A stretch of DNA of 64,000 nucleotides, taken from NCBI GenBank assembly GCA_020636905.1, contig JACJWX010000001.1:62001-126000 (forward strand), read 5' to 3'. The translations under genes and the position numbers were made by a program. Shown here piece by piece: positions 17,689 to 26,441 of this stretch. The first letter of the stretch is position 1, and each line of letters starts with the position of its first letter. The notes under the pieces were generated by a model, which had not been told where the DNA came from, searched no databases, and saw nothing but the letters and a program-made list of their open reading frames with translations. The DNA is from Actinomycetota bacterium. GTDB taxonomy: Bacteria > Actinomycetota > Thermoleophilia > Miltoncostaeales > Miltoncostaeaceae.

Positions 17689-18390
17689 TTGCGCGAGGCG
17701 ACGGACATCGGTGGGCGGACCGCCCGGGTCGGGGTGGTGTGCGACACCCACGTCGGTGACGTGCTGCCGTCACTGCCCGACGAGGTGTGCGCGGCGCTGG
17801 CTGGAGTGGATCTGATCATCCACGCGGGCGACGTCACCTCTCGGGGGGTCATCGATCGGCTCGAGGCGATCGCCCCGGTGGTGGCCGTACGCGGGAACCA
17901 TGATCGCCTCCTCGACGATCTCCCTGAGGATGTCGTGGTCACCGTCGCCGGCGTTCGCATCGGGGTCACCCACGGCCGCCGGAACCGCGCCGCCGAGGTG
18001 TGCTCGGTGTTCGCGGGGCTCGTCATCGGTCGTCCCGTCACGCTGGGCCTCGCCCGGGCGCTGCGCCGACGGGTCGGGCGGGTGGACTGCCTGGTGTTCG
18101 GCCACTACCACCTGCCCTTCCACCAGCGCGTTGGCGGGACCGACGTGGTGTCGCCCGGCGCCCTCTACGTCATCGACGCCGACCCGACGGCGGTGTTCTC
18201 CGGGCTTCGCGCGCTGGCGTTTCGGCGGTTCCGCAGCGGGCTTCCCGCCGAGGCGAGGGTTCCCGCCATCGGAATCCTCCACATCGAGGACCGTCGCATC
18301 CGTCTCCAGCGCATCCCGCTCTCGGGCCCGCTGCGTCCCGGGAGCGCGTCCGCAACGCCCTACCGGATGCCCTCCACGCCTGGGAAATGA
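17689..18390 (+). CDS. YfcE/MJ0936-type metallophosphoesterase
   Basis: The 233-residue protein shows the calcineurin-like metal motifs in order: VVCDTHVGD (near residue 16), IIHAGDVTS, VRGNHDR (near 70), VTHGRRN and VFGHYHLP. The order and short insertions match the YfcE/MJ0936 phosphodiesterases, two-metal enzymes acting on small phosphodiesters. The start is a TTG at 17689, chosen because it is the first plausible start before the motif; the N-terminus is uncertain. It is probably monocistronic. Confidence 0.85.
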   Translation: MREATDIGGRTARVGVVCDTHVGDVLPSLPDEVCAALAGVDLIIHAGDVTSRGVIDRLEAIAPVVAVRGNHDRLLDDLPEDVVVTVAGVRIGVTHGRRNRAAEVCSVFAGLVIGRPVTLGLARALRRRVGRVDCLVFGHYHLPFHQRVGGTDVVSPGALYVIDADPTAVFSGLRALAFRRFRSGLPAEARVPAIGILHIEDRRIRLQRIPLSGPLRPGSASATPYRMPSTPGK

Positions 18391-18587
18391 ACGAAAATCC
18401 GGGTCGGGGTGCTAGCGTCGCCGGGCGACGACGCCCCCGTGCCACGTCTTCGGTCGTCACTTCTCCCGGCGCTTGGCGGGGAAGTGTTCGCCACCCGCGA
18501 ACGCCGGAGGCGTGGTCCGACCCCCTTCGCGTCCCCCGTGTTCTTCGAGATGTGCACGCGCCAACGGGACGAGGGGCGGGTTGGCGT

Positions 18588-18622
18588 CGTACGGTGTACC
18601 ATGCACCGCTCGTACGGTGTAC
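18588..18622 (+). promoter_or_regulatory. Twin operator-like repeats upstream of the MFS exporter
   Basis: CGTACGGTGTAC occurs at 18588-18599 and again at 18611-18622. The 23-bp start-to-start spacing is about two helical turns. Each core GTAC-GGT-GTAC is itself nearly palindromic, as expected for a dimeric repressor such as a TetR-family protein. The sites lie 90-125 bp before the exporter start, in a 321-bp gene-free stretch (18391-18711) in which I see no other convincing feature. Confidence 0.55.
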
Positions 18623-18711
18623 GGACACCGCGGCCGCGGCGCTACGACGGGGATGAGTGAACCCGATCGACCCGCTCCGGACGCATGCATCCACTCGCAT
18701 GGAGGTCGCGA

Positions 18712-20235
18712 ATGAGCACGACGACGACGGCAGGTCCACCCGACAGCGGGCGTCTCGACCCGGTCGTGGTCAGGACCGCGACGGTGGTCATCGCGGGTGC
18801 GTTCATGTCCATTCTCGACACCACGATCGTGAACGTCGCGCTGGATCGGCTCGCCGTCGAGTTCGCGACCGGGGTCGAGCACATCCAGTGGATCGTGACC
18901 GCGTACATGCTGGCGATGGCGGCGGTGATTCCGCTCTCCGGCTGGGTGGCGGTGCGGTTCGGTGCCAAGCGGGTGTTCATCGCGTCCGCCGCGTTGTTCG
19001 CCGTCGCCTCCGCACTCTGCGGGTTTGCGTGGTCATTCGAGTCCCTGGTGGCGTTCCGTGCCATCCAGGGCGCATCCGGCGGGTTGCTCATGCCCGTGGG
19101 GCAGCTCATGCTCGCCCAGGTGGCCGGTCCGCATCGGATGGGCCGCGTCATGAGCTTCGTCGCGGTGCCCATGCTCGTGGCGCCGGTGGTCGGCCCGGTG
19201 CTGGGCGGATTGCTGGTGGACTCGTGGGGCTGGGAGTGGATCTTCTTCGTGAACGCGCCGGTCGGTGTGGCGGCGGTGGTGCTCGCCATGCGCCTGCTGC
19301 CGACCGATCGGCCGGGTGCATCAGGCTGGCCGCTCGACATCGTCGGGGTCGCGCTCATGGCGATCGGCGTGCCGGCGGTGACCTACGGACTCGCCGAGGT
19401 CGGTATCGGCGGCACGCTGGCAGACACCAAGGCCTGGCTCCCGATCGTCGCCGGGCTCGCGCTCACCATCGCCTACGTGCTGTACGCGCGCCGTCGGCCC
19501 AAGCCGCTCATCAACGTACGTCTGTTCACGAACCCTGGATTCGCCGCCGCGTCATTCACGTCGTTCGCCCTCGGCGCGGCGCTGTTCGGCGGAATGATCC
19601 TGATGCCGCTCTACGAACAGGGCCCGCGCGGGCTCAGCGCGCTCGAGACGGGGCTCATCCTGGCCCCGCAGGGCCTGGGCGCCGCGATCGGCGCACCGAT
19701 CGCCGGTCGGCTCACCGATCGTTTCGGCGGCGGCATCATCGCGATGTTCGGCCTCGCGATCCTCTGTGTGGCGACCGTGCCCTTCACGTTCCTGAGCGCC
19801 ACCACTCCCCAATGGCTGATCATGGTGGCGCTGTTCTTCCGCGGCATGGGGATCGGCGGGTCGATGATGCCGGCGTTCGCCGCGGCCTACGCAGCGCTCA
19901 AAGGGCCCGAGATCCCCGACGCGACGTCCGGGCTCAACGTCCTCCAGCGCGTCGGCGGATCGATCGGCACCGCCATCCTCGCCGTGGTGCTGGCCTCCCA
20001 GCTGGGGAACCTGACCGGGGGCGGAGGCGCCCCGGCCGCAACCAGCGCCGACATCCCGCTTCCCATTCGGGAACAGATGGCGACCGCCTACGCGAACACC
20101 CACTGGTGGGTGCTGGGGCTTTCCATCATCGCGTTCATTCCGGCGATCGTGTTGCTGCGCGCCGAGCGGGACGCCCGCCGGCGGCGCGCGGACGGTCCTC
20201 CCGTGGACGTCATCATGCCGCCGGCCGAGGTCTAG
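18712..20235 (+). CDS. MFS drug exporter, DHA2 (14-helix, EmrB/QacA) type
   Basis: The 507-residue protein has about 14 hydrophobic helices. It carries the DHA2 hallmark LDTTIVNVALDRL (motif D1) in helix 1, the motif A-like GWVAVRFGAKRVF loop between helices 2 and 3, and motif C-like sequence in helix 5 (MLVAPVVGPVLGG). Such proteins export drugs by proton antiport. The start at 18712 has GGAGG 7-8 nt upstream. Regulation is suggested by the twin repeats about 100 bp upstream. No repressor gene is adjacent, so the regulator must be encoded elsewhere. Confidence 0.9.
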   Translation: MSTTTTAGPPDSGRLDPVVVRTATVVIAGAFMSILDTTIVNVALDRLAVEFATGVEHIQWIVTAYMLAMAAVIPLSGWVAVRFGAKRVFIASAALFAVASALCGFAWSFESLVAFRAIQGASGGLLMPVGQLMLAQVAGPHRMGRVMSFVAVPMLVAPVVGPVLGGLLVDSWGWEWIFFVNAPVGVAAVVLAMRLLPTDRPGASGWPLDIVGVALMAIGVPAVTYGLAEVGIGGTLADTKAWLPIVAGLALTIAYVLYARRRPKPLINVRLFTNPGFAAASFTSFALGAALFGGMILMPLYEQGPRGLSALETGLILAPQGLGAAIGAPIAGRLTDRFGGGIIAMFGLAILCVATVPFTFLSATTPQWLIMVALFFRGMGIGGSMMPAFAAAYAALKGPEIPDATSGLNVLQRVGGSIGTAILAVVLASQLGNLTGGGGAPAATSADIPLPIREQMATAYANTHWWVLGLSIIAFIPAIVLLRAERDARRRRADGPPVDVIMPPAEV

Positions 20236-20337
20236 CGAGCCCGCGGGCGTCGAGCGCGCGTGGCGCCGTCCTGCACACGTGCGTTCGGAGTGCCGTCCGC
20301 AACTCAAGATGAGCGGCCCGGCACCGATAGGCGGGGC

Positions 20338-21396
20338 ATGACACACGAGGCCGGCACTGCTCACGGCGAGTTGAACGGCGCGGAAGCTCTTCCCGCGATC
20401 ATCGAGTTCGAACACGACCGGCTCGTCGCCGGACTCGAGAACGTCCAGAAGGACCTCGCCGATTCGCTGGCGTTCAGCGATGAAGTCATCGCGGACTTCG
20501 GGACCATCGATGCGGACTTCACCCGGATCGCGATGGGATCGCAGCGCGTCACCGCGGATGTTCGCGAACTCACCGAGGCGATCCTCCAGTCGAAGTCCAT
20601 GACGGACGGGATGGGCGAGTTCGTGGGCCAGATCACCAAGTTGCTCGACGTGATCGCCTCGATCTCGCGACGGACCGATCTCCTGGCGCTGAACGCCTCC
20701 ATCGAGGCCGCCCGCGCGGGCGACGCCGGCCGTGGGTTCGCGGTTGTCGCGGAGGAGGTCAAGGCCCTCTCGGCTCAGACCAAGGCCGCGGCCGAGGACA
20801 TCACGACCGCGGTGATCGGTATCCGTGATCAGTCGCAGGCGGTCGCCACGAGTATGCAGGCATCGGCCGACCACTGCGCCGAACTCCAGGAGATCGCCGA
20901 CGACTTCAACCGCTGCGTCTCGAGCACGCGCAGCGCTGACGAACGCGCGTCCCTGCACATCACGAGCACCCGCCACCGGTTGTTCACCGCCCTGGCGAAG
21001 CTGGATCACACCCTGTGGAAGGTCAACACCTACCGTTCGGTCTTCCAGGGGCGAGTGGCGTTCACATTCGTGTCGCACCACGATTGTCGGCTGGGCAAGT
21101 GGTACGAACAGGGCAAGGGCGCGGAGTCCTTCAGCGACCTCCCCAGCTACCGCGCTCTGGAACGGCCCCACTCGGTCGTGCATGACGGGACGCGGCGCGT
21201 CTTCGACCTTCTGGACGACACGAGCGAGGACCGCTGGCAGCAGATCGACGCGGCACTGCGCGTCATGGAGTCGGGCAGCGACGGGGTGTTCGAGGGGCTC
21301 GCCCGACTGCTCGAGGAGTATCACCAGCGGGTTGCCGAGTATCAGGCCGACGCCACCCCGGCGGACGTCTGCGCCGGGTCCGCCACCGCAGGCTGA
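20338..21396 (+). CDS. Soluble chemoreceptor with C-terminal CZB zinc domain
   Basis: The 352-residue protein has no membrane helix. Its middle contains the methyl-accepting hairpin tip RRTDLLALNASIEAARAGDA, flanked by heptad-type helices, so it should dock on CheA/CheW. The C-terminal part has the chemoreceptor zinc-binding (CZB) pattern: a His in LAKLDHTLWKVN, then SHHDCRLGKWYEQG with Cys and His ligands. CZB receptors sense zinc or hypochlorous acid in other bacteria. No che or flagellar genes lie in the window. The ATG at 20338 has a GGCGGGG upstream sequence. Confidence 0.88.
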   Translation: MTHEAGTAHGELNGAEALPAIIEFEHDRLVAGLENVQKDLADSLAFSDEVIADFGTIDADFTRIAMGSQRVTADVRELTEAILQSKSMTDGMGEFVGQITKLLDVIASISRRTDLLALNASIEAARAGDAGRGFAVVAEEVKALSAQTKAAAEDITTAVIGIRDQSQAVATSMQASADHCAELQEIADDFNRCVSSTRSADERASLHITSTRHRLFTALAKLDHTLWKVNTYRSVFQGRVAFTFVSHHDCRLGKWYEQGKGAESFSDLPSYRALERPHSVVHDGTRRVFDLLDDTSEDRWQQIDAALRVMESGSDGVFEGLARLLEEYHQRVAEYQADATPADVCAGSATAG

Positions 21397-21455
21397 ACCG
21401 GGCGTGGCCCGGGACCCCGCATTCGCCGGCTCCCGCCCGAGCGGGTGACGGGCGC

Positions 21456-22184
21456 CTAGCGCAGCCGGGCCAGGAAGCGCTGGGTGCGTTCGTGCCGGGG
21501 GTGCTCCAGCACGTGGGCCGGCGGACCGGTTTCCACCACTCCGCCGCCGTCCAGGAACACGACGGTGTCGGCCACGTCGCGGGCGAACCCCATCTCGTGG
21601 GTTGCCACGATCATCGTGACGCCGTCACGGCGCAGGCTGGCGAGGAGGTCGAGCACGTCGCCCACCAGCTCGGGGTCGAGCGCCGAGGTGACCTCGTCCA
21701 GCAGCAGCAGTTCCGGGTCGTTCACCATCGATCGCGCGATGGCGACGCGTTGCTGCTGGCCGCCCGAGAGCGAGTCCGGCCGCGCTCCGGCCTTCTCCTC
21801 GAGCCCGACCCGCCGAAGCATCTCCAGCCCCCGTTCGCGGGCCACCTCCCTCGGTACCCGGTGCACTCGAACCGGGGCGAGGATGACGTTGTCCAGCACG
21901 GTGAGGTGCGGGAAGAGGTTGTAGGACTGGAACACGATGCCCATCCGCGCCCGCACCGCGTCGGCGTCGACGCGCGGGTCGGTGATGTCGAGGCCGTCCA
22001 GGGTGATGACCCCGTCGTCGACCCGTTCCAGCAGGTTGACGCACCTCAGCACCGTGGACTTGCCGCAGCCGGACGGGCCGATCAGCACCACGCACTCACC
22101 CCGCTCCACGTCCAGGTCGAGCGACCGCAGCACGACGTGGTCGCCGAAGGCCTTCCGAAGCCCTCGGACCGCGAGCAGGCTCAC
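21456..22184 (-). CDS. Polar amino acid ABC importer, ATP-binding protein
   Basis: The 242-residue protein is a typical GlnQ/HisP-type ATPase: Walker A GPSGCGKSTVLRCVN (CGKST with LRCVNLLE, the amino-acid type), Q-loop FQSYNLFPHLTV, signature LSGGQQQRVAIAR, Walker B LLLLDEVTSALDPE and H-loop VATHEMGFA. The GTG at 22184 overlaps the permease stop by 4 bp. It forms one importer with the permease and binding protein genes upstream. Confidence 0.93.
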   Translation of the reverse strand: MSLLAVRGLRKAFGDHVVLRSLDLDVERGECVVLIGPSGCGKSTVLRCVNLLERVDDGVITLDGLDITDPRVDADAVRARMGIVFQSYNLFPHLTVLDNVILAPVRVHRVPREVARERGLEMLRRVGLEEKAGARPDSLSGGQQQRVAIARSMVNDPELLLLDEVTSALDPELVGDVLDLLASLRRDGVTMIVATHEMGFARDVADTVVFLDGGGVVETGPPAHVLEHPRHERTQRFLARLR

Positions 22185-23161
22185 AGCGACGGCCCTCCGC
22201 CGTACCACCCGTGGCGTCGCGCCAGGTGGTCGGTGATGCGTGTGGTCGGGATGGTGAGACACACGAAGAGGAATCCCGCGACCACGTACGGCGTGAAGTT
22301 GAAGTCGGTCGCCGTCTCGATCTGCGCCGCCCGGATCGCGTCGACCACCCCCAGGACGGCGATGAGTCCGGAGTCCTTCTGCAGCGACACGAAGTCGTTC
22401 AGCAACGGCGGCAGCACCCGCCGCACGGCCTGCGGCACCACGACGAAGCGCATGGTCTGGGCGTGGTTCAGCCCCAGCGACCTGGCCGCGGCACGCTGGG
22501 AGGGATGGATGGACTCGATGCCCGCGCGGAACACCTCGGCGACGTAGGCGCTGTAGGACAGGACGATCGCCAGGCCGCCCCAGATCACCATGTCGTCCGG
22601 CACGTTCGGCAACCGTAGGGCCGGCACGCCGAAGCCCAGCAGAAAGATCACCAGCAGCAGGGGCAGCCCACGGAACAGGTCGGTGTACGCGGCGGCGAAC
22701 ATCCGGAACGGGAAGAAGACCGGCCCTCGGAGCGTCCGCATCAGCGCGATGGCGAGACCGATGAGCGTGATGAGCACCGCGCACACCAGCAGGATGCGGA
22801 TGTTCAGCCATAGCCCGTCGAGCACGGCGGGAAACGCGTCGCGCGCCTTGTCCCAGTTGAAGAACGTCTGGCGGACCCGCGGCCAGCCCGAGGACCGCGT
22901 GATGATGAAGCCCACCAGGCTCACGACGGTCAGCGTGCTCACCGACGCGATGAGCCCCGACCGGACGGTGCGGCCGCGCCGGTAGGCCCGCCGCTCGAGT
23001 TCGATCGCGGAGGGCTGCCAGGGTTCGCCCCCGGCCACCTGGGCCGGGGGCTGAGAACCCTCGTCAACATGAGCCGACGAGGCCCCGGCCGCGAGATTCT
23101 CCGCTAGCGGATCACCGTGTCCATCGCCGTCGTGCTCGGGCGGGGTGCCGGCGAGGCTCAT
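22181..23161 (-). CDS. Polar amino acid ABC importer, permease
   Basis: The 326-residue protein has a roughly 65-residue hydrophilic N-terminal extension, then helices of the HisM/GlnP permease family. The cytoplasmic EAA loop, AGIESIHPSQRAAARSLGLN, contacts the ATPase. It is the only permease in the operon, so the transporter is probably a homodimer of this subunit. The long charged N-terminus is unusual for the family. The binding protein gene lies 36 bp upstream. Confidence 0.9.
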   Translation of the reverse strand: MSLAGTPPEHDGDGHGDPLAENLAAGASSAHVDEGSQPPAQVAGGEPWQPSAIELERRAYRRGRTVRSGLIASVSTLTVVSLVGFIITRSSGWPRVRQTFFNWDKARDAFPAVLDGLWLNIRILLVCAVLITLIGLAIALMRTLRGPVFFPFRMFAAAYTDLFRGLPLLLVIFLLGFGVPALRLPNVPDDMVIWGGLAIVLSYSAYVAEVFRAGIESIHPSQRAAARSLGLNHAQTMRFVVVPQAVRRVLPPLLNDFVSLQKDSGLIAVLGVVDAIRAAQIETATDFNFTPYVVAGFLFVCLTIPTTRITDHLARRHGWYGGGPSL

Positions 23162-23197
23162 GGGAGTTCATTCGAGAGAGGTTCTCGTGTCCCCAAC

Positions 23198-24049
23198 TCA
23201 CTGCAGCTCGGGTGCGCCCTGGTTGGCGAGCCACTCGGACTGGAGCGACTCGAGGGTGCCGTCGGCGCGCAGCGCGTCGACCGCCTCGCTGACGCAGCCG
23301 GTGAGGGCGGAGTCCTTGTCGAGCACCAGTCCGAACTGCTCCGGAGCGTCACCGACACCAGGGAGCTGCCCCACGATGACCCCGTTGTCGAGCTGGGCCG
23401 CGGCCATGTAGAACGCCGTGGGCACGTCCACGACGATGCCGTCGATCTGCTCGTTCTTGAGGGCCTGCACCGCCAGATCGTTGGTGTCGAACACCGCGGG
23501 ATCCTTGCCCGGCGCGATCTGGTCGACGATCGCGGTGTAGCTGGTGGTGCCCACCTGGGCCCCGAGCTTCGCGTCCTTGAGGCCGTCCACCGTCGTGACG
23601 CCGTCGATGGCGCTCCCCTTGTAGGTCACCACCGCCTGGCGCACGTCGTAGTAGCCCGACGAGAAGTCGACCGCCTGGCGGCGTTCATCGCTGATCGACA
23701 CCTGGTTGATGTCGAAGTCGAACTTCTTCTTCGCGGGTGAGATGGCGGTGTTGAACGGCACCACGACCCACTTCACCTCTGCGTTGGTGAAGCCCATCTG
23801 CTCGGCCACGGCGTAGGCGACCGCCGACTCGTAGCCCTTGCCGTTGGACGGATCGTCGTCCACGAACCACGGCGGGTATGCGGGCTTGTCGGTGCCGATC
23901 GTGAGCGTGCCGGAGCTGACGAGTGCCAGGTTCTCCTTGGCACACGAGGCGCTGGCGGTGGTCGCCGCCGTCTCGTCGTCGGATCCGCAGGCCACCAGGG
24001 TCGCCGCCGTGGCGACGACCGCCAGGGCGGACATCAGAGCTGAGCGCAT
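23198..24049 (-). CDS. Amino acid-binding lipoprotein of the ABC importer
   Basis: The 283-residue protein has a lipoprotein signal (MRSALMSALAVVATAATLVAC; Cys21 is the lipid-modified residue). The fold is the family 3 solute-binding type, with GTLTIGTDKPAYPPWF at the start, an ISDERRQAVDFSSGYYD hinge region and VDGLKDAKLGAQVGTTSY. These motifs fit polar amino acid binding; which amino acid cannot be told. It is the first gene of the three-gene importer operon. Confidence 0.92.
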   Translation of the reverse strand: MRSALMSALAVVATAATLVACGSDDETAATTASASCAKENLALVSSGTLTIGTDKPAYPPWFVDDDPSNGKGYESAVAYAVAEQMGFTNAEVKWVVVPFNTAISPAKKKFDFDINQVSISDERRQAVDFSSGYYDVRQAVVTYKGSAIDGVTTVDGLKDAKLGAQVGTTSYTAIVDQIAPGKDPAVFDTNDLAVQALKNEQIDGIVVDVPTAFYMAAAQLDNGVIVGQLPGVGDAPEQFGLVLDKDSALTGCVSEAVDALRADGTLESLQSEWLANQGAPELQ

Positions 24050-24209
24050 CCGCGCACTCCAGGGTCGGGGAATGAAGTTCGCGCGATTCTAGCCCAGCGT
24101 CACCGGCGGAGCGGGACCCTCGCATGGGCCCGAGCCGCAGCCGGAGACCCGCCCGGGGCGTCGCACCGATGCCGGCCGGCGCCCTTCGGCAGGCGCCAAA
24201 CGTGGCCGT

Positions 24210-24950
24210 TCAGTCGTGCCCGGCCGCGGCCGGGAGCGGATCCGAGAAGCCTTTCGCGATGAGCCACACGGCCAGCACCATCTCCTGGATGGCCATCGGC
24301 GTGTCGAGCACCACCAGCGCGGTCCCGAACGACGAGATGACCCCGTACATCGCCAGCAGGGCGGCCAGGAGGTACGGGACGATGGCCAGCAGGCCCCACA
24401 CCGACAACCACCGAGGCACCAGCTCCGACCGGTACAGGACCCACAGGAACATGGCGGCCCCGACCAGGAAGAAGATGGTGACGACCGAGCCGCTTGCATC
24501 GGCCATCCCGGCGAGCGCCGCGCCAGCGCCGCGCAGGCCGGTGGCGTCGGCCGCGCCGGCGTCGTAGTCACGGCCAAGCTGGAACAGCGCGAGCCATGCG
24601 ATCGCGTTGACGATGTAGCCGATGGTCTCGAGGGCGGTGCGGAACGCGACGTAGCCGAGAGCCAGCCGCCGACTCGTCTCCCGCAGGATCGGGAAGAGCA
24701 CCAGCGGGATGAACGCCAGGGCCAGTCCCATCACCAGCGTCAGCACCGCGCCCGTCGGCAGACCGCGTCCGAGCGACGCGGCATCGGCCACGTGGTCCGG
24801 GCCCTCGATGCGACCGCCCCCGGTGGCGACGACACTCAGGATGCCCGCCGCCGTTCCGGTGATGTACAGCACCCCGACCGCGATGGCCGCCCTTCGGCGA
24901 TCGAGCGGCTGACGGTCGGGTCGGGCGCGCGCAAGCGTGAGCGTCGTCAT
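24210..24950 (-). CDS. DUF4386 family integral membrane protein
   Basis: The 246-residue protein has six hydrophobic helices and the pattern of DUF4386 proteins: RRAAIAVGVLYITGTAAGIL near the N-terminus, REtSRRLALGYVAFRTLE-like sequence in the middle (RETSRRLALGYVAFRTALE) and late SELVPRWLSVWGLLA. The function of the family is unknown. It stands alone between the amino acid importer and the tRNA genes. The 280 bp upstream (24951-25232) carry no gene that I can support. Confidence 0.8.
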   Translation of the reverse strand: MTTLTLARARPDRQPLDRRRAAIAVGVLYITGTAAGILSVVATGGGRIEGPDHVADAASLGRGLPTGAVLTLVMGLALAFIPLVLFPILRETSRRLALGYVAFRTALETIGYIVNAIAWLALFQLGRDYDAGAADATGLRGAGAALAGMADASGSVVTIFFLVGAAMFLWVLYRSELVPRWLSVWGLLAIVPYLLAALLAMYGVISSFGTALVVLDTPMAIQEMVLAVWLIAKGFSDPLPAAAGHD

Positions 24951-25203
24951 CGGAACTCCTCCATCCCGGGTTCACATCGACCCCGAGCCGGGCGCGACGT
25001 CGAGCCCGCTTTTCCGGGCCGGTGCGACGAGTCTGGCCTGATCATCCGGCAACATCGGCGCGTCGGGATACGGGTCGAACGACCCGCGTCGTTCCGCGCT
25101 CAGCGCGGGGGACGTCCAGGTCGGTCGACCGAGACGAGGGCACCGCCGCGGTCCGGCGCGAGGTCGGAGCGCGCGGGGGCCAGGACACGCGCCCACAAAC
25201 GAG

Positions 25204-25226
25204 AAAACCCCGCCTGAGCGGGGCTT
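25204..25226 (-). terminator. Rho-independent terminator of the tRNA-Val/tRNA-Asp transcript
   Basis: On the minus strand, GCCCCGC-TCAG-GCGGGG is followed by TTTTC, starting about 10 nt after the tRNA-Asp 3' end. The stem is 6 bp and all G-C; the T-run is the clearest in the window. Confidence 0.85.
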
Positions 25227-25232
25227 TCTGCA

Positions 25233-25307
25233 CGGGAGTGACGGGACTCGAACCCGCGGCCTCCGGATTGACAGTCCGGTGCTCTAACCAAGCTGAGCTA
25301 CACCCCC
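25233..25307 (-). tRNA. tRNA-Asp (GTC)
   Basis: The 75-nt cloverleaf folds completely: a 7-bp acceptor with one G-U pair, D arm with GCTC/GAGC, anticodon stem CCGGA/TCCGG with loop CTGTCAA (anticodon GTC), and T arm GCGGG-TTCGAGT-CCCGT. The discriminator base is G. CCA is not encoded. It lies 26 bp downstream of tRNA-Val on the same strand. Confidence 0.97.
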
Positions 25308-25333
25308 AGGCCATCTCCGATGCCGGTTGGTTA

Positions 25334-25405
25334 TGGGCGGTGACAGGATCGAACTGCCGGCCCCCTGCTTGTAAGGCAGGTGCTCTACCGCTGAGCTAAC
25401 CGCCC
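25334..25405 (-). tRNA. tRNA-Val (TAC)
   Basis: The 72-nt cloverleaf has a 7-bp GGGCGGT/ACCGCCC acceptor, D stem GCTC/GAGC, anticodon stem CCTGC/GCAGG with loop CTTACAA (anticodon TAC), and T arm GGCAG-TTCGATC-CTGTC. The discriminator base is A. CCA is not encoded. It is probably cotranscribed with tRNA-Asp. Confidence 0.97.
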
Positions 25406-25518
25406 GTGATCGGCGAGCGGGGAGAATAGCACCTCGATGGGCCCGTGGGAGCCCAGTCGCGCAGCGCGAGTCCGGGCTCCACGGCGGCCGGCGGTGCGCC
25501 ACGCGTACCCTGTCGGGC

Positions 25519-26394
25519 GTGGAGGTCGAAACCCGCAGCGGGGCCCTCAGACGCCTCATCGATGAGCACGTCGCGCCGCCGATCCGGCGCGTCATCGCGC
25601 TGCAGCTCCCCGACCGCGCCGCCAGCCTCGCCTACTACGGGTTCCTGTCGGTCCCGGCGGTGCTGCTGCTCACCCTCGGCATCATCGGCCTCGTCTACGA
25701 ACCGGACGACATCACGCGGCTGGTCGACCGCGGACGTGGGGTGGTCCCCGACGAGGCGCTCACCCTGATCGAGAACAGTCTGGGACGTGTCGCCGACGGC
25801 TCGGCGAGCGGGGTGACGCTCGTGCTCGTGGCGATCCCGCTGGCGCTGTGGTCGGCGAGTGGCGCCATGGGAGCCCTGATCCGGGCGCTGAACGCCGTGC
25901 ACGGGGTCACCGAAACCCGGAACTTCGTCGCGCAGCGCATGGTGGCGGCGGGGATGATGCTCTGGTTGTTGCTCGCCGTGGTCCTCGTGACCGGGCTGAT
26001 GATCCTGGGGCCGGTGCTCTCGCGGTGGATCGGCGACGCCGTCGGCGCCCGCGGCCTCGTGCAGTTGGTGTGGTGGACCGCGCAGTGGCCGTTGCTCATC
26101 GGCGGCGTGATGCTCGCGTTCACCGGGATCCTCGGCCTTGGACCGAACACCCCCGTCACGCGGCCGCGCCGGTCGGTGGTCAGGGGCGCGGTCGTCGCGA
26201 CCGTGCTCTGGTTGATCGTGTCCGGCGCGTTCTCCGTCTACCTCAACCGCTTCGGCGCCTACGGAGACGCCTGGGGCCCCCTGTCGGTCGTCGTGGTGAT
26301 GCTGACGTGGATGTGGCTCTCGTCGATCATGCTGCTCATCGGCGCGTACGTCGATGCGGCCCGCGGACCGGCGCCGCCGTCCTCCGGCGGCTGA
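25519..26394 (+). CDS. YihY/UPF0761 (former 'ribonuclease BN') membrane protein
   Basis: The 291-residue protein has six hydrophobic helices and the YihY/BrkB pattern: RAASLAYYGFLSVPAVLLL (helix 1), ALWSASGAMGALIRALNAVHGVTE-type helix 3 region, and YGDAWGPLSVVVVMLTWMWLSSIMLLIGA at the end. Despite the old annotation, this family is not thought to be an RNase; it is probably a transporter-like envelope protein. The GTG at 25519 is used. The gene is divergent from the tRNA-Val gene. Confidence 0.88.
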   Translation: MEVETRSGALRRLIDEHVAPPIRRVIALQLPDRAASLAYYGFLSVPAVLLLTLGIIGLVYEPDDITRLVDRGRGVVPDEALTLIENSLGRVADGSASGVTLVLVAIPLALWSASGAMGALIRALNAVHGVTETRNFVAQRMVAAGMMLWLLLAVVLVTGLMILGPVLSRWIGDAVGARGLVQLVWWTAQWPLLIGGVMLAFTGILGLGPNTPVTRPRRSVVRGAVVATVLWLIVSGAFSVYLNRFGAYGDAWGPLSVVVVMLTWMWLSSIMLLIGAYVDAARGPAPPSSGG

Positions 26395-26441
26395 AGCCGC
26401 CATACTGGACTCGGCCGATGAATTCCGCAGGGAGGGTCCGA

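Noticed and set aside
18409..18660. 83-codon ORF in the gap upstream of the MFS exporter
   Set aside because: It overlaps the operator-like repeats, has no good ribosome-binding site and does not look like a protein.
21397..21455. Short hairpin CCCGC/GCGGG between the chemoreceptor and ABC ATPase genes
   Set aside because: A 5-bp stem is too weak to call a terminator in this DNA.
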